64,000 nt of DNA from Oscheius dolichura. Its lineage: Eukaryota; Nematoda; Chromadorea; Rhabditida; Rhabditidae. A program made the translations under genes and the position numbers. Positions 34,001-45,067 of the stretch are shown here, piece after piece; within the stretch, counting starts at the first letter, position 1, and each line of letters begins with the position of its first letter. The notes beneath the pieces were generated by a model. The model saw only the letters and a program-made list of their open reading frames with translations. It made no database searches and was not told where the DNA came from. The DNA lies in assembly GCA_932521035.1 (NCBI GenBank), contig OW051493.1, positions 9,756,001 through 9,820,000 of the forward strand, written 5' to 3'.

Positions 34001-36882
34001 TATGTAACAGCTCGTGTGTCTTTGTTGTAAAGATATTCCTCTTCGAGTCCTTGGGCACGCCGCTTTTTCTTTTCATCCATCCATTTCGTAAGCCAATCTT
34101 TACGTTCTTCAATCTTCTTTTTGGAAAACGCCATTTCCACGGCAATATCGTCCTCATTTCCACCATACTTAAATTTGATTCTATGGCGAACCATGTCAGA
34201 GAAATATTCTTTAGCTTCTTTTGATGTAGAGGTACCTGAACCAGAACAAGTTTTAAAAAACTTCACAAAAAACTAACCCAATCCCTTGTAATATTTAATT
34301 CTCCATTTATCGGCATTGGGTGTATTATTTTTCCATTCGTGATATTCAGGTAATGAGAAGAAAGAGATTTCTTCCTTGCCTTTGAAAGCTTTAACAATTG
34401 GTGTGATAAATTGTTCCACAAAGTTCCGCTTGATAAGATGCGGCCAATTATGGTGGATGAAATTGATTACAAGACCTTTGATATGACTGCCGTCTTGATC
34501 CTGAATTCAACACATATTATGAAGATACACACACAAACCTGATCGGCCATTATCATCACACTTCCGTAACGAAGGGTTTTGAAGTCTTCGTCATTGTCAT
34601 ATTTTTTCTTATATTGCAGCCCAAGAATTTTTAACAAGGCATTGATCTCTGCGTTGTCATGTACCTAAATTAATCATTTTATGTAGTGTTATAAATTCAA
34701 ACCTGTTTGGCATTTCCTTCACGAACATTCAGCAGTTTTCCTCGTAGAGGAAACACTCCATATCTATCTCGGCCGACAACTGCAAGACCAGCTACAGCTA
34801 ATGTTTTAGCTGAATCTCCTTCGGTAAGGATCAATGTGCATAGTTGTGAATTTTTCGTTCCTGCATCGTTGGCATCTTCTAATTTGGGAATACCCTGAAA
34901 ATAATTGATATGATATTTTAAGAAAATAATGAAGCAAGCAAGTGTTTTAGATTTTTTATTCCCTCAGCTTCGCCTTTTGGTAATCATTTGGATCATAATT
35001 GATCCTGTTTGATGAACGATATAGCACGTCGCCTTTAGAAACAACCATGGCAGTTTTGGCTATTTCACTAAAGACATGCATCTGCTATCTCCATTATATG
35101 CATTACCCCACAGGTACAACGGTTCGCCTGCGGGGATCTAACAATGCATAATGGAATATTTTTCATACGTAGTTTTACATCATCGGGAATGTTTTCCAAA
35201 GCAGTTATGAAGTTACACGTACCTTAAGTTTCAAGGACTTCTTTCCAGACTTTTTGTCCATGGTTTCTTGTTGTTTGAAGCGTACCCATGACAAGACCGA
35301 ATCGACAATACCGCAACTTTGAGCTCCTTTGGCAAATTTGTCAGACAAATCGCACTTTGATCCAAAGGATTTGGACTGTAGAGTCATGGTTTCTTTTGTC
35401 TGCGAATCGAACGTCGGGTTGACGATGAGACAGTTCACGAAGACCCACATGTGATTTTTGACCTGAAAAAAAACTTACAAGAGTGACAGATACTAACTTG
35501 GAACGGCTTCACGTTAACTGTACTCTTTCCAACTTTCTTCTTGATTACGTCGATCATTTTGGCTACCATTTGATCGGCAACGTAGTCTACATGCCGGCCT
35601 CCTTTAGTAGTGGCAATACTATTCACGAAGGAGACTTGTTTAAAGCCGCCGTCAGACACTGTAAGAGCTACTTCCCAACGGTCATTCACTGCTTCGTAGA
35701 CAACTTTTGCATCGTCGCTCATATTATCCTTTGTGTATAGTTCAACGTATTGTTTGAATCCTTGTACCTTAATAAGGAAATTAACACCTTTTTGTTCTTT
35801 ACATACCGGGACGGCTTTTCCATTTAGATATACCTTCACACCTCTTGTACTTCCTGCTACGTCAAAGGCTCTCCGCATCATCAGATGGACAATGTCATCA
35901 TCTAGTTCCTTCATTTTGAATTTTGTCAGGTCTGGTTTGAAGGTGACCTAAAATATTCAAACATTATAACAACAGCAGTGGACTTGCCTTGGTGTAATCT
36001 TCTCCCGTAGATTTCTTGACTTCCGGCTCTTTATCCTTGGTCATATTGTTGATCCAAGTTTGCTTGAAACATTTGCCGTATTCTTTAGAAGAGGTTTCCA
36101 AGGTAAATTCAGTTGAGAAGATATTGCAAAGTTTGGCTCCATATCCATTGCGACCACCTGTGACCTAAAAAAAATGAACAATGTTATCGTATAATGATTA
36201 ACCATACCTTTTTTTCGGAATCATCATAGTTTGAAGAAGTAAGCAATGTGCCGAAAATAAGTTCAGGCACATACACTTTCTCTACTTTGTGAAGAACTAC
36301 AGGGATCCCTTTTCCGTTATTGTAAACAGTAATTTTGTTTTGAGCTCTAAAATACTATATCTAGATAACAAATGTCGTTACTGATTGATGTCAATTTTGA
36401 TCAGGGACATTTTTGAATCCCGTTGCTTGTTGTCAGCTGCATTTACGAGGATCTCATCGAATATCTTGTATAATCCGGGAACATAGGTGATGTCTCTATT
36501 CACAATTTTTTCTTCTTTGGGATCATATACCCACATAGGCTAAATTACTAATTACTAAAAGAGAAATAAATTACGCTTCTATCTGTGTATTCCACTGAAC
36601 CAATGTAAGTATCAGGTCTAAGCAAAATGTGCTCCAATTGACTTTTCTTCTGATAAATGTCTTCAATGGCCATCTTCTTATTCGACTTGACATTATCCAA
36701 ACTTGTAAACACGTTACGATCTTCTTCTGTCATAGTTTCTTGTACATTGCCTAAAACTATACATTAATCCTACAAATTAATCTCCTACCTTTCTTGGTTT
36801 TGGCCTTATTTTCCTTAGGTGTTGGAGTCTTCTTCGGCGACGTATCATCATCGACGAAGAAATCCGAATCGTCATCACTCAT
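31014..36882 (-). CDS. top-2: DNA topoisomerase II
   Basis: ATP-dependent type IIA topoisomerase of the nucleus, passing one duplex through another. Exons: 36789-36882, 36575-36750, 36382-36539, 36208-36346, 35988-36164, 35807-35947, 35498-35767, 35223-35462, 34703-34894, 34539-34664, 34278-34500, 33901-34235, 33729-33863, 33577-33689, 33306-33537, 33024-33262, 32850-32985, 32657-32809, 32311-32613, 31899-32270, 31703-31855, 31593-31658, 31465-31551, 31234-31422, 31014-31193; 1,542 aa. Seen: ATPase motifs ([24 protein letters not shown]), TOPRIM EGDSAKT (about 490) and [10 protein letters not shown] (about 572), [11 protein letters not shown], and the active-site tyrosine in SPRYIFT (about 834). 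The charged C-terminal domain has three KPKETKAPA repeats. Introns are mostly 36-60 nt. One uses a GC donor (35,986-35,987) and one is a 39-nt in-frame intron (35,768-35,806). TTCTTGCAG 8 nt before the start suggests trans-splicing or a 5' intron. Intact and probably functional. Confidence 0.97.
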
Positions 36883-38608
36883 TTCTGACCCTGCAAGAAA
36901 ACAAGTGTAATATAGAAGTCGAACGCCGTGTACAAGAACAATAATAAAAGAAATAAGCTAATGTACATAATGTGCATGGTACGGGGCGTCCCCATACTCT
37001 CGCTGCCGCAAATCAATGGTAAACGCGCTGTTCGAATATTTGCGGCTCCCGCGCATATATGCTAGAGCACGTTTCAAGCTAGAGCACATGCAAAAACAAT
37101 ATAGGTGTATGACAGTCTTACAGAAAAAGATGTGAAGCGACTGATTGCACGTAACTGCTAAAAGATAAAAGATGAAATCTTCAATCCGTGAACATAATCT
37201 ACCGCTGCAACTTATATTGCTTTCTCCTTGTTGTAGCAAATTGATTTCTTCGTTACTTTCTTAGTCATTGCGAATCTTCAATAGCAAAAATGTAAGGACC
37301 ATTTCCTTGACGGCAAGCTATTTTTCATAATGATAGCGGATCACCCCTATGCGATAGGTGGCCACCGTCCACTTTTTGTTCGTGAGCGAGTTGCGCGAAT
37401 TCTTCTGATGCCTTGAAAGCATCAGAAAACATGTTTCTAACGAGGTAATCGTAGAAGCACGTAATCGGTTTACTAACGAAGAATAAAAATGTTGCATGTT
37501 TGATTGTATATTTCGCCTAGCGTTTGTACATATGCCATGGATGAATATGCCAATAACTGATATTATTTGTACAGCAAATTGAGAAAGTATGTGAGCGGCA
37601 GCAATGAAGCAGACAGATATGTGCGTGTACAAAAAACGACACGCGTTTTTTTGAACTTTGAAATTTTTTTTGTCGACGTCTGCCCGAAAATGTCGTTACG
37701 TAACGCTGCCGCGGTTGCTTTTTTCCTTTGAATATCTGCCTTTTCGGCTATTTGATTGTGTTTTTCCTTTTATAACTATCTTTTTTTGTATTTATTTGTG
37801 CTATTTCTACAAGTTCACTTCATGTATTTCATGGCTATGTCAATGTATAAGATTTTAGATGGATGGATTTACCAAAAAGAGCTTCATTTTCGCTACTAGA
37901 AAGAAGACAAGCTATTTATCTTCGATTTTGGAAGTGCTGCGGTTAGAAACAATTATTTTACTTCTCTGTAGAATGTTTTAGGGTTTTGGTCATACCAAAT
38001 GGTGGATATATACGAATGCTGACATTTAGTGTGGAAATTACCAAGACTTTTGTTTCATAGGTAATTTTTTGTATTCGTTCAATTTCAGAAAAGATGAGCC
38101 ACGTGCTAAGCAAGTTTGGGTACTAATATATGTGAATGGCTTGAAACAACGGAAGCTAACAATCGTCAGGCTTCAAAAAAAACTATTAAGGAGTTTTATT
38201 AGATCTATTGGTAAGCTTTTTCCTTATTCTTTTTCTAATGATTTTTTCTTCTTCCTTCGCTTTCTCTTTCTATTTAGTATTATTTAGAGTAAACATATTT
38301 TGTTTTAAAAACTATGGACATGAGCGGATGAAAAAGAAGAAATTCGTTGAGAGTTTGAGGAGGATCGCAACTCTATTTGTCTTTTTTGGTGAGACCGTTT
38401 TGTATTGTTCTGTAATTGTTTTACTTATTTTTTGGTAATGTTACGAATTTCAGGGCGATGTTTAGGAAGAAGGATGCCTGAGGAGAACAGTTGAGCCTGT
38501 GTTTCAAGCAGTTCCGTTTCATCGTTTTCGTCAGGATTTTTCTATTGTATTTATGTGCTCGTAGGTTGTAGATGCTTTCAGTTGTTGTAAATATAACTAT
38601 TGCTAATA
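36883..38608. other. AT-rich region upstream of top-2 without a recognisable gene
   Basis: A repeat shared with 46.1 kb lies at 37,336-37,576. A possible short exon at 38,088-38,211 has a TTTCAG acceptor and a GTAAGC donor (reading KDEPRAKQVWVLIYVNGLKQ), but I can connect it to nothing. Otherwise there are T-rich tracts and short random frames. Confidence 0.4.
37336..37576. repeat. Dispersed repeat E with two small hairpins (copy 1)
   Basis: Similar in the same orientation to 46,074-46,336. Conserved points are CGGATCACCCCTATGCGATA, the hairpin CCTAT-GCG-ATAGG, and the hairpin TTCTGATGC-CTTGAAA-GCATCAGAA. Read on the minus strand, both copies encode KKWT(V/A)ATYRIGVIR, but the frame is broken between the copies. 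The nature of the element is unknown. Confidence 0.6.
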
Positions 38609-39683
38609 CAGTGGCGACCAAAAGTTTGGAAACTTTTGATATTTTGGGCTAACTCGCCCATAACAGCGTCTGATTTTCTAGAAACTTGTTATAATGGGTA
38701 AAAATAGACGAGAAACACGATCGTAATACCCGTTTTTACAAAAACTCAAACTTTTATGAAGTTTTTTTTGGAAAATCGCGGGCCACAAGTTTGGAAACCT
38801 CTTTTCTCGACTCTCTCGCGCTTGGAATAACCATATTCTTTTAAATGTTTTAGTGTAGAAATATTTCTATAAGCCTGCTCTACATGGTCAATCAAGAATT
38901 TCCCCGTAAAAACCTTACAAAGGAGCTCCCCGAAGTTTGACCGTAATTGGCTTTGATTGGGGTTTCAAGGTGGATAAATCCAAAATTTATTGAGTTGTAA
39001 GAAAACTGAATACAAGGTCTTGTGGAGCTTGATCTGATGAGCAAATGGACATGAGGAACTTTTCAAATTCTTGCGTTCTTAGGGTCTGCCGTATATGCCG
39101 CTTAAAACTGGCACCAAAACTGGGGTCTTTTGTATTGAATTTACGAAGAAACGACCCTATTTCAGGAGACAGGCGCATAGGTCATCTCGCACTTTTCACT
39201 ACAAGATGATTTTATAGACTGTCTTATATCAACTTGTTCATCAGATCGAGCTCTACAAAACCTTGTACTCAGTTTGCTTACAACTCAATAAATTTTGGTC
39301 TTATCCGCCTTGAAACCCCAATCAAAGCCAATTACGGTCAAACGGGGGTCTTTCGGGGAGCTCCTTTGTACGGTTTTTACGAGGAGATTCCTGATGGGCC
39401 ATGTAGAACAGGCTTATAGAAATATTTCTACACTAAAATATTTAAAAGAATATGGTTATTTCAAGCGCGAGAGAGTCGAGAAAAGAGGTTTCCAAACTTT
39501 TGGCCCGCGATTTTCCAAAAAAACTTCATAAAATTCTCAAGTTTGAGTTTTTGTAAAAACGGGCATTACCATCGTGTTTCTCGTCTATTTTTACCCATTA
39601 TAACAAGTTTCTAGAAAATCAGACGCTGTTATGGGCGAGTTAGCCCAAAATATCAAAAGTTTCCAAACTTTTGGTCGCCACTG
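38609..39683. mobile_element. Non-autonomous Tc1/mariner-like element with long inverted repeats
   Basis: A 1,075-bp element bounded by TA on both sides. It begins CAGTGGCGACCAAAAGTTTG and ends with its complement. The terminal inverted repeats run about 370 bp each (38,609 to about 38,980, and about 39,301 to 39,683) with a few mismatches. The TA target duplication and CAGT ends are the Tc1/mariner signature. The middle 320 bp has only a 63-codon frame on the minus strand with no transposase motif, so the element cannot move by itself. It lies downstream of the truncated PARP gene. Confidence 0.88.
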
Positions 39684-39944
39684 TAAATATTCTTGTGAAT
39701 TTTTGGTCAAACAGATTTGGTTGTTTAATTGGCCCGAAAAGGAAATACATGATCTTGGCACTTGAGCCCATTTGTGTGTATAACAGATGCTGGAAGTCGG
39801 CGTTTTTGAGAATCAGGAGATGACCCTAGGCACCTAAGCCGGAAAATGGTGTCGGAAGGAGGAGGAGCAGAGATGAAGTCGTGCCGGAAAACTCAATTGT
39901 AGTGGTCGAACGAACGCTACAGGCATGCTCAAGCTGGGGGTAAA
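39684..39944. other. Short intergenic stretch
   Basis: Between the mariner-like element and the left arm of the PARP inverted repeat. No gene or repeat is recognised. Confidence 0.4.
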
Positions 39945-39947
39945 ATT

Positions 39948-41367
39948 GGACCTTCGAGCTGCCAACCTGGGCTGAACACATCAAAAATCTATTATCAACA
40001 TACTTTTTTGGGCATACATAGCTGCTCTAAGTCATTATAGATTGCTATAGATTAGTTGGCAGCCCATTTCTACTACACAGGTGCGGAAAAATTGCAGAAT
40101 TCGGAAAAGAAGCACAAAAGGCACGACACAACATTCACAAAAAGGAACACGATTATAGTGATTTTTTGTATTGTGAAACGAACGAATTCATCAAGAAGCT
40201 GCGTGGCGGCTGTCGGCAGCAATGGTCTGATATTCGTTCTGATATTCATTGCGCCAGTTGGGGGACGCGTTGGTAAACGAAGAAGAGGATTCAGTACCCG
40301 GCAGTAGTTGGCAGATTTCGAGATCATATCAGCAAAGTAGACACCTCGTCCGAAAGCATGTCCTGTCTGAAAAAAAGTAGCGATTGAGTTAGATTATAAA
40401 AAAGGGTACAACGTACCTGAATAGCATCGGGAGGAGCAATTCGAAGACCTTGAGTCAAGATTCCTGGGAAATTTTGAACCGGCGAGCCGTGCCATAACAA
40501 CTTTCGGTTACCCAATTGTTTTCGGAATTTGGAAGTCTCTCCAAATCTTTCTATTCTGATCAACTGAAACAAAAAAATGAGTAAAATGCACCAAAAATAA
40601 TTAAAATATAATAATAATTAATAATTAAAATAGAAGACGATGGACAAAGGAAGTCAAAACTCACATCCAATAGCTGGAATCCCTTGTATCCATGCGTGGC
40701 ACCGACTCCATTGGCAATATATTTTAGAATCAGCTTGTAATCGTCGTGATCATCCGGCACAACGTCCATTCGGGTCAACAGCTTGGAATATTGTAGATCA
40801 ATGGGGTCCACGCCGCTCAGCTGGGCATCTCGATGGACATCGCTCATAATATTACATATAAATTGAATATCCAGCAGCGCATCGATCATTGCTTCCATTT
40901 TCTATAATATTTTATGCATAAAAATACAGATAAACTACCATACCTCGCATTGCCCCGGTTTGGAGAGCATTACAGGCGCACTATGACCAAATGACTGCGG
41001 CAGAAGGGCGTAGAACTTATTAGAGAGTTTAATAATTTCCCTCTCAAATGAGACATTCTCATAGCCGGGAGTTCCTGGTCCATGTTTGAGCACAAAATCC
41101 TTAACCTGACGGAGAATACCATTCGCTCGGCTGACTTGCATCGCTGACAACTTGCCCATGGGCATTCGCTCTAAATCGAACTAAATTTCATTAAAATTAA
41201 ATTTATGGTAAAGAACTCACATTATAGCCATCCAATGCCTTTTTAATATTTTTAGCATCAAAAATCTTCAACAAAATGGCTTTGACCTTATAGTGAAGGT
41301 TGGATTTCGAGCCGGCGGGGATCAATTTGCCATCTGGGCCGCAGATCAAAGTTTCCTGAAGAATTTT
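39948..41367. repeat. Left arm of large inverted repeat (PARP 3' part)
   Basis: It pairs with 43,282-44,671 in inverse orientation. Coordinates of paired bases sum to 84,649 over the right-hand part and to about 84,619-84,625 nearer the ends, so there is roughly 30 nt of indel, mainly an AT-rich insertion near 40,605-40,630. Similarity is very high, with scattered substitutions. Confidence 0.92.
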
Positions 41368-43022
41368 GGTTCAACAACGAAGAGAATCGAGTACTTACCA
41401 GCTCAGTATAATCCATTTCAACCATAGACATACAGTTGTCTTTCAAATTGAAGAAATGCCTCTCACGCCATTTGTTACCAGTCAGGGTCTCGAAATCTCT
41501 GAAAAATGCAGGTAAATTACATATTTTTAGATACATTGAAACTGCTTAAAATATAATATAAACAAACTTCTCAAATTCGTCCAGCGCCTCCTTCTGAACG
41601 TGGAATGTCTCGGCAAATATGCTGCCTCTCTTTGTCCCGATGCGTCCCCATGATCGAAAGACATAATATCTAAAATATACAGTAGTGAAAACAATATTAC
41701 ATTAAAAAACTTACATTTCCATGTTATCGTCCTTCAGTACCTGCATTTTAAAATAGCAATTACGATTGCTGACAATATCTGTTTGACAGAGAGTAATGGA
41801 ATAGAGATCGCCTTTTTCTGACCGAAAGACCCAACACTTTTCAGCATCATGAAATTCCTTATCCACGAGGCATCCTCGCTTGATTACGGCCAACTTGCTA
41901 GTGGGATCATCCTTCTGTCCCCAGGTAAGCTCGGGATTGCCGCTAATTTGAAAAAGGCTCTCTGGTATGATGGCCTTCAAGAATTCCTCATAGGCCAGAC
42001 TGAAAACGGAGAAAATTAGTTTATATAACTACCTGAAATATAGAAAAAAACTGCCTACCGTTCTTTTGTCTTTTCCTTCGCTGCAATCGTCATCATCTGG
42101 AAGTCTTGAATAGCTGTGGTGCTTCGCTTCGACCGTGGCTCCACTTCAATATCTGAGCCGTAGAGATCTCCATCCGAATATTCGTCATCCTCATCGTCGT
42201 CTTCATCCTCGGCTGTTGGTTCATGTGCATCGGCGGAGGGAATCTTCCTCAATAAATCACGACCATCATCAGGTAAACCGTTGAATCCAGCGATTTCATT
42301 TACTTCACCCTGTAATTTAACAGAATAATTAAAGAATAAGAAACGAAAATACCGTAAACTTGTGATCATCGAAAAGACAATTGAAATGAAAAATGCCGTC
42401 TTCGGCAAAGATGCTCAAACACTGGGCGTCGACAATTTCCTTGCACTTGGCGCATGTCTCCTCTTGGCCGAGATATTGCGCTTGAAGTTTTTTGTATTCT
42501 TTGGGTATGGATGACTAAAATGGATAAATGAATAATAGAAAAAATGATACAATACCTTGTAGCTACTATTGTCCTTGTTTTCAACGCTGTCCTCTTTTTT
42601 TTCGACTGAAAAGTGAAGTATTGTATGATATAAAAGTACTTTTCCCCTCTATAAGGAAAGTTTACAATAAACGCACTATTTCCAATATTGACTAATTTTT
42701 CTTACAGTCAATAAAAATAGTAAAACAAACAAAGACGCCAACCTTTAGATATTTGGTCATTTTCACATGTGTTTGATAGTTGATCCGATCCGGTGCTAGT
42801 GATTCTTGTTCCATACAGCCATGGCAGTCGCGGTATTTGTTTTGTAGATGATGAATAATATTTTCATCGATTTTGACTCCTTCACGATTGTATTTTCGCT
42901 TCTAAATTTATCCGGTTACTAAAAGAAAGACAGGCTACCTTTGTTGCAATTGGCGTCTCCCTACGAGTTTTCAACGGCAAGAATGGCTTGCTAGTTGACC
43001 CGAAGATAGCTTGCGAATCCAT
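40073..43022 (-). pseudogene. parp-1: PARP1-like gene truncated within the catalytic domain
   Basis: Poly(ADP-ribose) polymerase, normally activated by DNA breaks. Exons: 42939-43022, 42743-42901, 42556-42648 (least certain), 42353-42514, 42059-42309, 41715-41999, 41568-41669, 41399-41498, 41221-41355, 40944-41180, 40665-40901, 40417-40563, 40366 onwards. Seen: a PARP-type zinc finger (CAKC ... HFNC), an acidic linker, a WGR domain (YYVFRSWGRIGT), the helical regulatory domain starting near MPMGKLSAMQ, and the catalytic start with His in LLWHGS (about 640) and Tyr in KSANYC (about 685). Homology ends at CR (40,298). The frame then runs into 75 unrelated residues ending at 40,073. The rest of the catalytic fold, including the Glu of the H-Y-E triad, is absent from the window. 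It is therefore probably catalytically dead; a distant last exon joined through the GTACTG donor is not excluded. Confidence 0.85.
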
Positions 43023-43281
43023 GTTGCTAACTGAAAGAAAACTACTGTAATGCACAGACTGAGATACATAACATACATTGACAGAAATAAGTGTATTTTC
43101 ATCGTTGTATTGATGATTTCAAGCGAAACTTTTGAAACCCCCCAATTGGTAAACCCACAGGAAATAATTTAGGATTGGAGGAGAGTAAAGGGAATGAGAA
43201 GAAGAAGAAATGGGAACGGTGTGATTCGCAGGCAAAGTGCGCCCGTTTTGAACAAGACAACTATGTCTTCAGGAAACTTTG

Positions 43282-44671
43282 AAAATTCTTCAGGAAACTT
43301 TGATCTGCGGCCCAAATGGCAAATTGATCCCCGCCGGCTCGAAATCCAACCTTCACTATAAGGTCAAAGCCATCTTGTTGAAGATTTTTGATGCTAAAAA
43401 TATTAAAAAGGCCTTGGATGGCTATAATGTGAGTTCTTTACCATAAATTTAATTTTAATGAAATTTAGTTCGATTTAGAGCGAATGCCCATGGGCAAGTT
43501 GTCAGCGATGCAAGTCAGCCGAGCGAATGGTATTCTCCGTCAGGTTAAGGATTTTGTGCTCAAACATGGACCAGGAACTCCCGGCTATGAGAATGTCTCA
43601 TTTGAGAGGGAAATTATTAAACTCTCTAATAAGTTCTACGCCCTTCTGCCGCAGTCATTTGGTCATAGTGCGCCTGTAATGCTCTCCAAACCGGGGCAAT
43701 GCGAGGTATGGTAGTTTATCTGTATTTTTATGCATAAAATATTATAGAAAATGGAAGCAATGATCGATGCGCTGCTGGATATTCAATTTATATGTAATAT
43801 TATGAGCGATGTCCATCGAGATGCCCAGCTGAGCGGCGTGGACCCCATTGATCTACAATATTCCAAGCTGTTGACCCGAATGGACGTTGTGCCGGATGAT
43901 CACGACGATTACAAGCTGATTCTAAAATATATTGCCAATGGAGTCGGTGCCACGCATGGATACAAGGGATTCCAGCTATTGGATGTGAGTTTTGACTTCC
44001 TTTGTCCATCGTCTTCTATTTTAATTATTTTTGGTGCATTTTACTCATTTTTTTGTTTCAGTTGATCAGAATAGAAAGATTTGGAGAGACTTCCAAATTC
44101 CGAAAACAATTGGGTAACCGAAAGTTGTTATGGCACGGCTCGCCGGTTCAAAATTTCCCAGAAATCTTGACTCAAGGTCTTCGAATTGCTCCTCCCGATG
44201 CTATTCAGGTATATTGTAATCTTTTTTATAATCTAACTCAATCGCTACTTTTTTTCAGACAGGACATGCTTTCGGACGAGGTGTCTACTTTGCCGATATG
44301 ATCTCAAAATCTGCCAACTACTGCCGGGTACTGAATCCTCTTCTTCGTTTACCAACGCGTCCCCCAACTGGCGCAATGAATATCAGAACGAATATCAGAC
44401 CATTGCTGCCGACAGCCGCCACGCAGCTTCTTGATGAATTCGTTCGTTTCACATTACAAAAAATCACTATAGTGCTTTTTATGAATGTTGTGCCGTGCCT
44501 TTTGTGCTTCTTTTCCGAATTCTGCAATTTTTCCGCACCTGTGTAGTAGAAATGGGCTGCAAACTAATCTATAGCAATCTATAATGGTTTAGAGCAGCTA
44601 TGTATGCCCAAAAAAGCATGTTGATAATAGATTTTTGATGTGTTCAGCCCAGGTTGGCAGCTCGGAGGTCC
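43282..44671 (+). pseudogene. Inverted partial copy of the truncated PARP gene
   Basis: Carries the equivalents of the last five PARP exons at 43294-43428, 43469-43705, 43748-43984, 44062-44208 and 44259-44327, followed by the same unrelated tail. It lacks the zinc finger and WGR parts and any start of its own. It differs from the other arm by a few substitutions (for example Gly to Glu in the NFPGILTQG segment and Asp to Asn in CGPDGK) and by small intron indels. The splice sites remain intact. The left edge falls next to a local repeat of CTTCAGGAAACTTTG (43,268 and 43,289). It shares the same 3' truncation, so the truncation came before the copying. Confidence 0.9.
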
Positions 44672-44739
44672 ATGCATCAGTTGATAACTTTTATTCATCA
44701 AAAATCGTTTTTCCCGTGAAAATATAACAGCAAAAGACT

Positions 44740-44835
44740 ATTGTACCAACAGGGACTCGAACTCAGCCAGAGAAAAAGTAAACTTTTCTAAACGAGTTCA
44801 CTAACCACCGCTTCACATTTCGACAGCCGCAATTC
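44740..44835 (-). repeat. tRNA-like sequence, probably SINE head
   Basis: The minus strand has a B-box-like GAGTTCGAGTCCC and, about 48 nt before it, an A-box-like GGTGGTTAGTGAACTCG. That is the spacing of an internal polymerase III promoter. The acceptor stem does not pair, so it is not a functional tRNA. A tRNA-derived SINE or tRNA relic is the likely identity. Confidence 0.45.
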
Positions 44836-45067
44836 CTAGGATACAACAGCAAAAACCAGTTTTGACAAATTTAACTAATGTAAAACTGAATTGGCGTGCT
44901 ACACCGTAACGCGAGTCATTTTGGGATAACAGAACACGGTGCCTGGGATAGTTTTTGATGCTCCTTCGAATGCACCAGGTCTCGTCTCACGAGTCCAACG
45001 AGTAAAAAGGTTCTCTTGTAAGCATATAGCAAAATAAATCGCTTTTTAGCAATGTAAACAGGGAGAA

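Noticed and set aside
35498-35947. One continuous top-2 exon across 35,498-35,947
   Set aside because: A 39-nt intron with a strong GTATGTAAAG donor fits, and its removal restores the conserved spacing of the TOP2 family.
38088-38211. Exon of an unknown gene
   Set aside because: It has an acceptor and a donor, but no neighbouring exon or homology; it could be chance in AT-rich DNA.
31014-44671. Horizontal transfer or contamination as the source of top-2 and PARP
   Set aside because: Their short introns and TTTTAG/TTTTCAG acceptors match those of the nematode collagens at 46.7-48.0 and 23.7-25.7 kb, and the boundary is duplicated together with a collagen gene. Base composition alone is not enough.
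44740-44835. Functional tRNA gene
   Set aside because: Internal boxes are present, but the ends do not form an acceptor stem and no anticodon arm folds convincingly.
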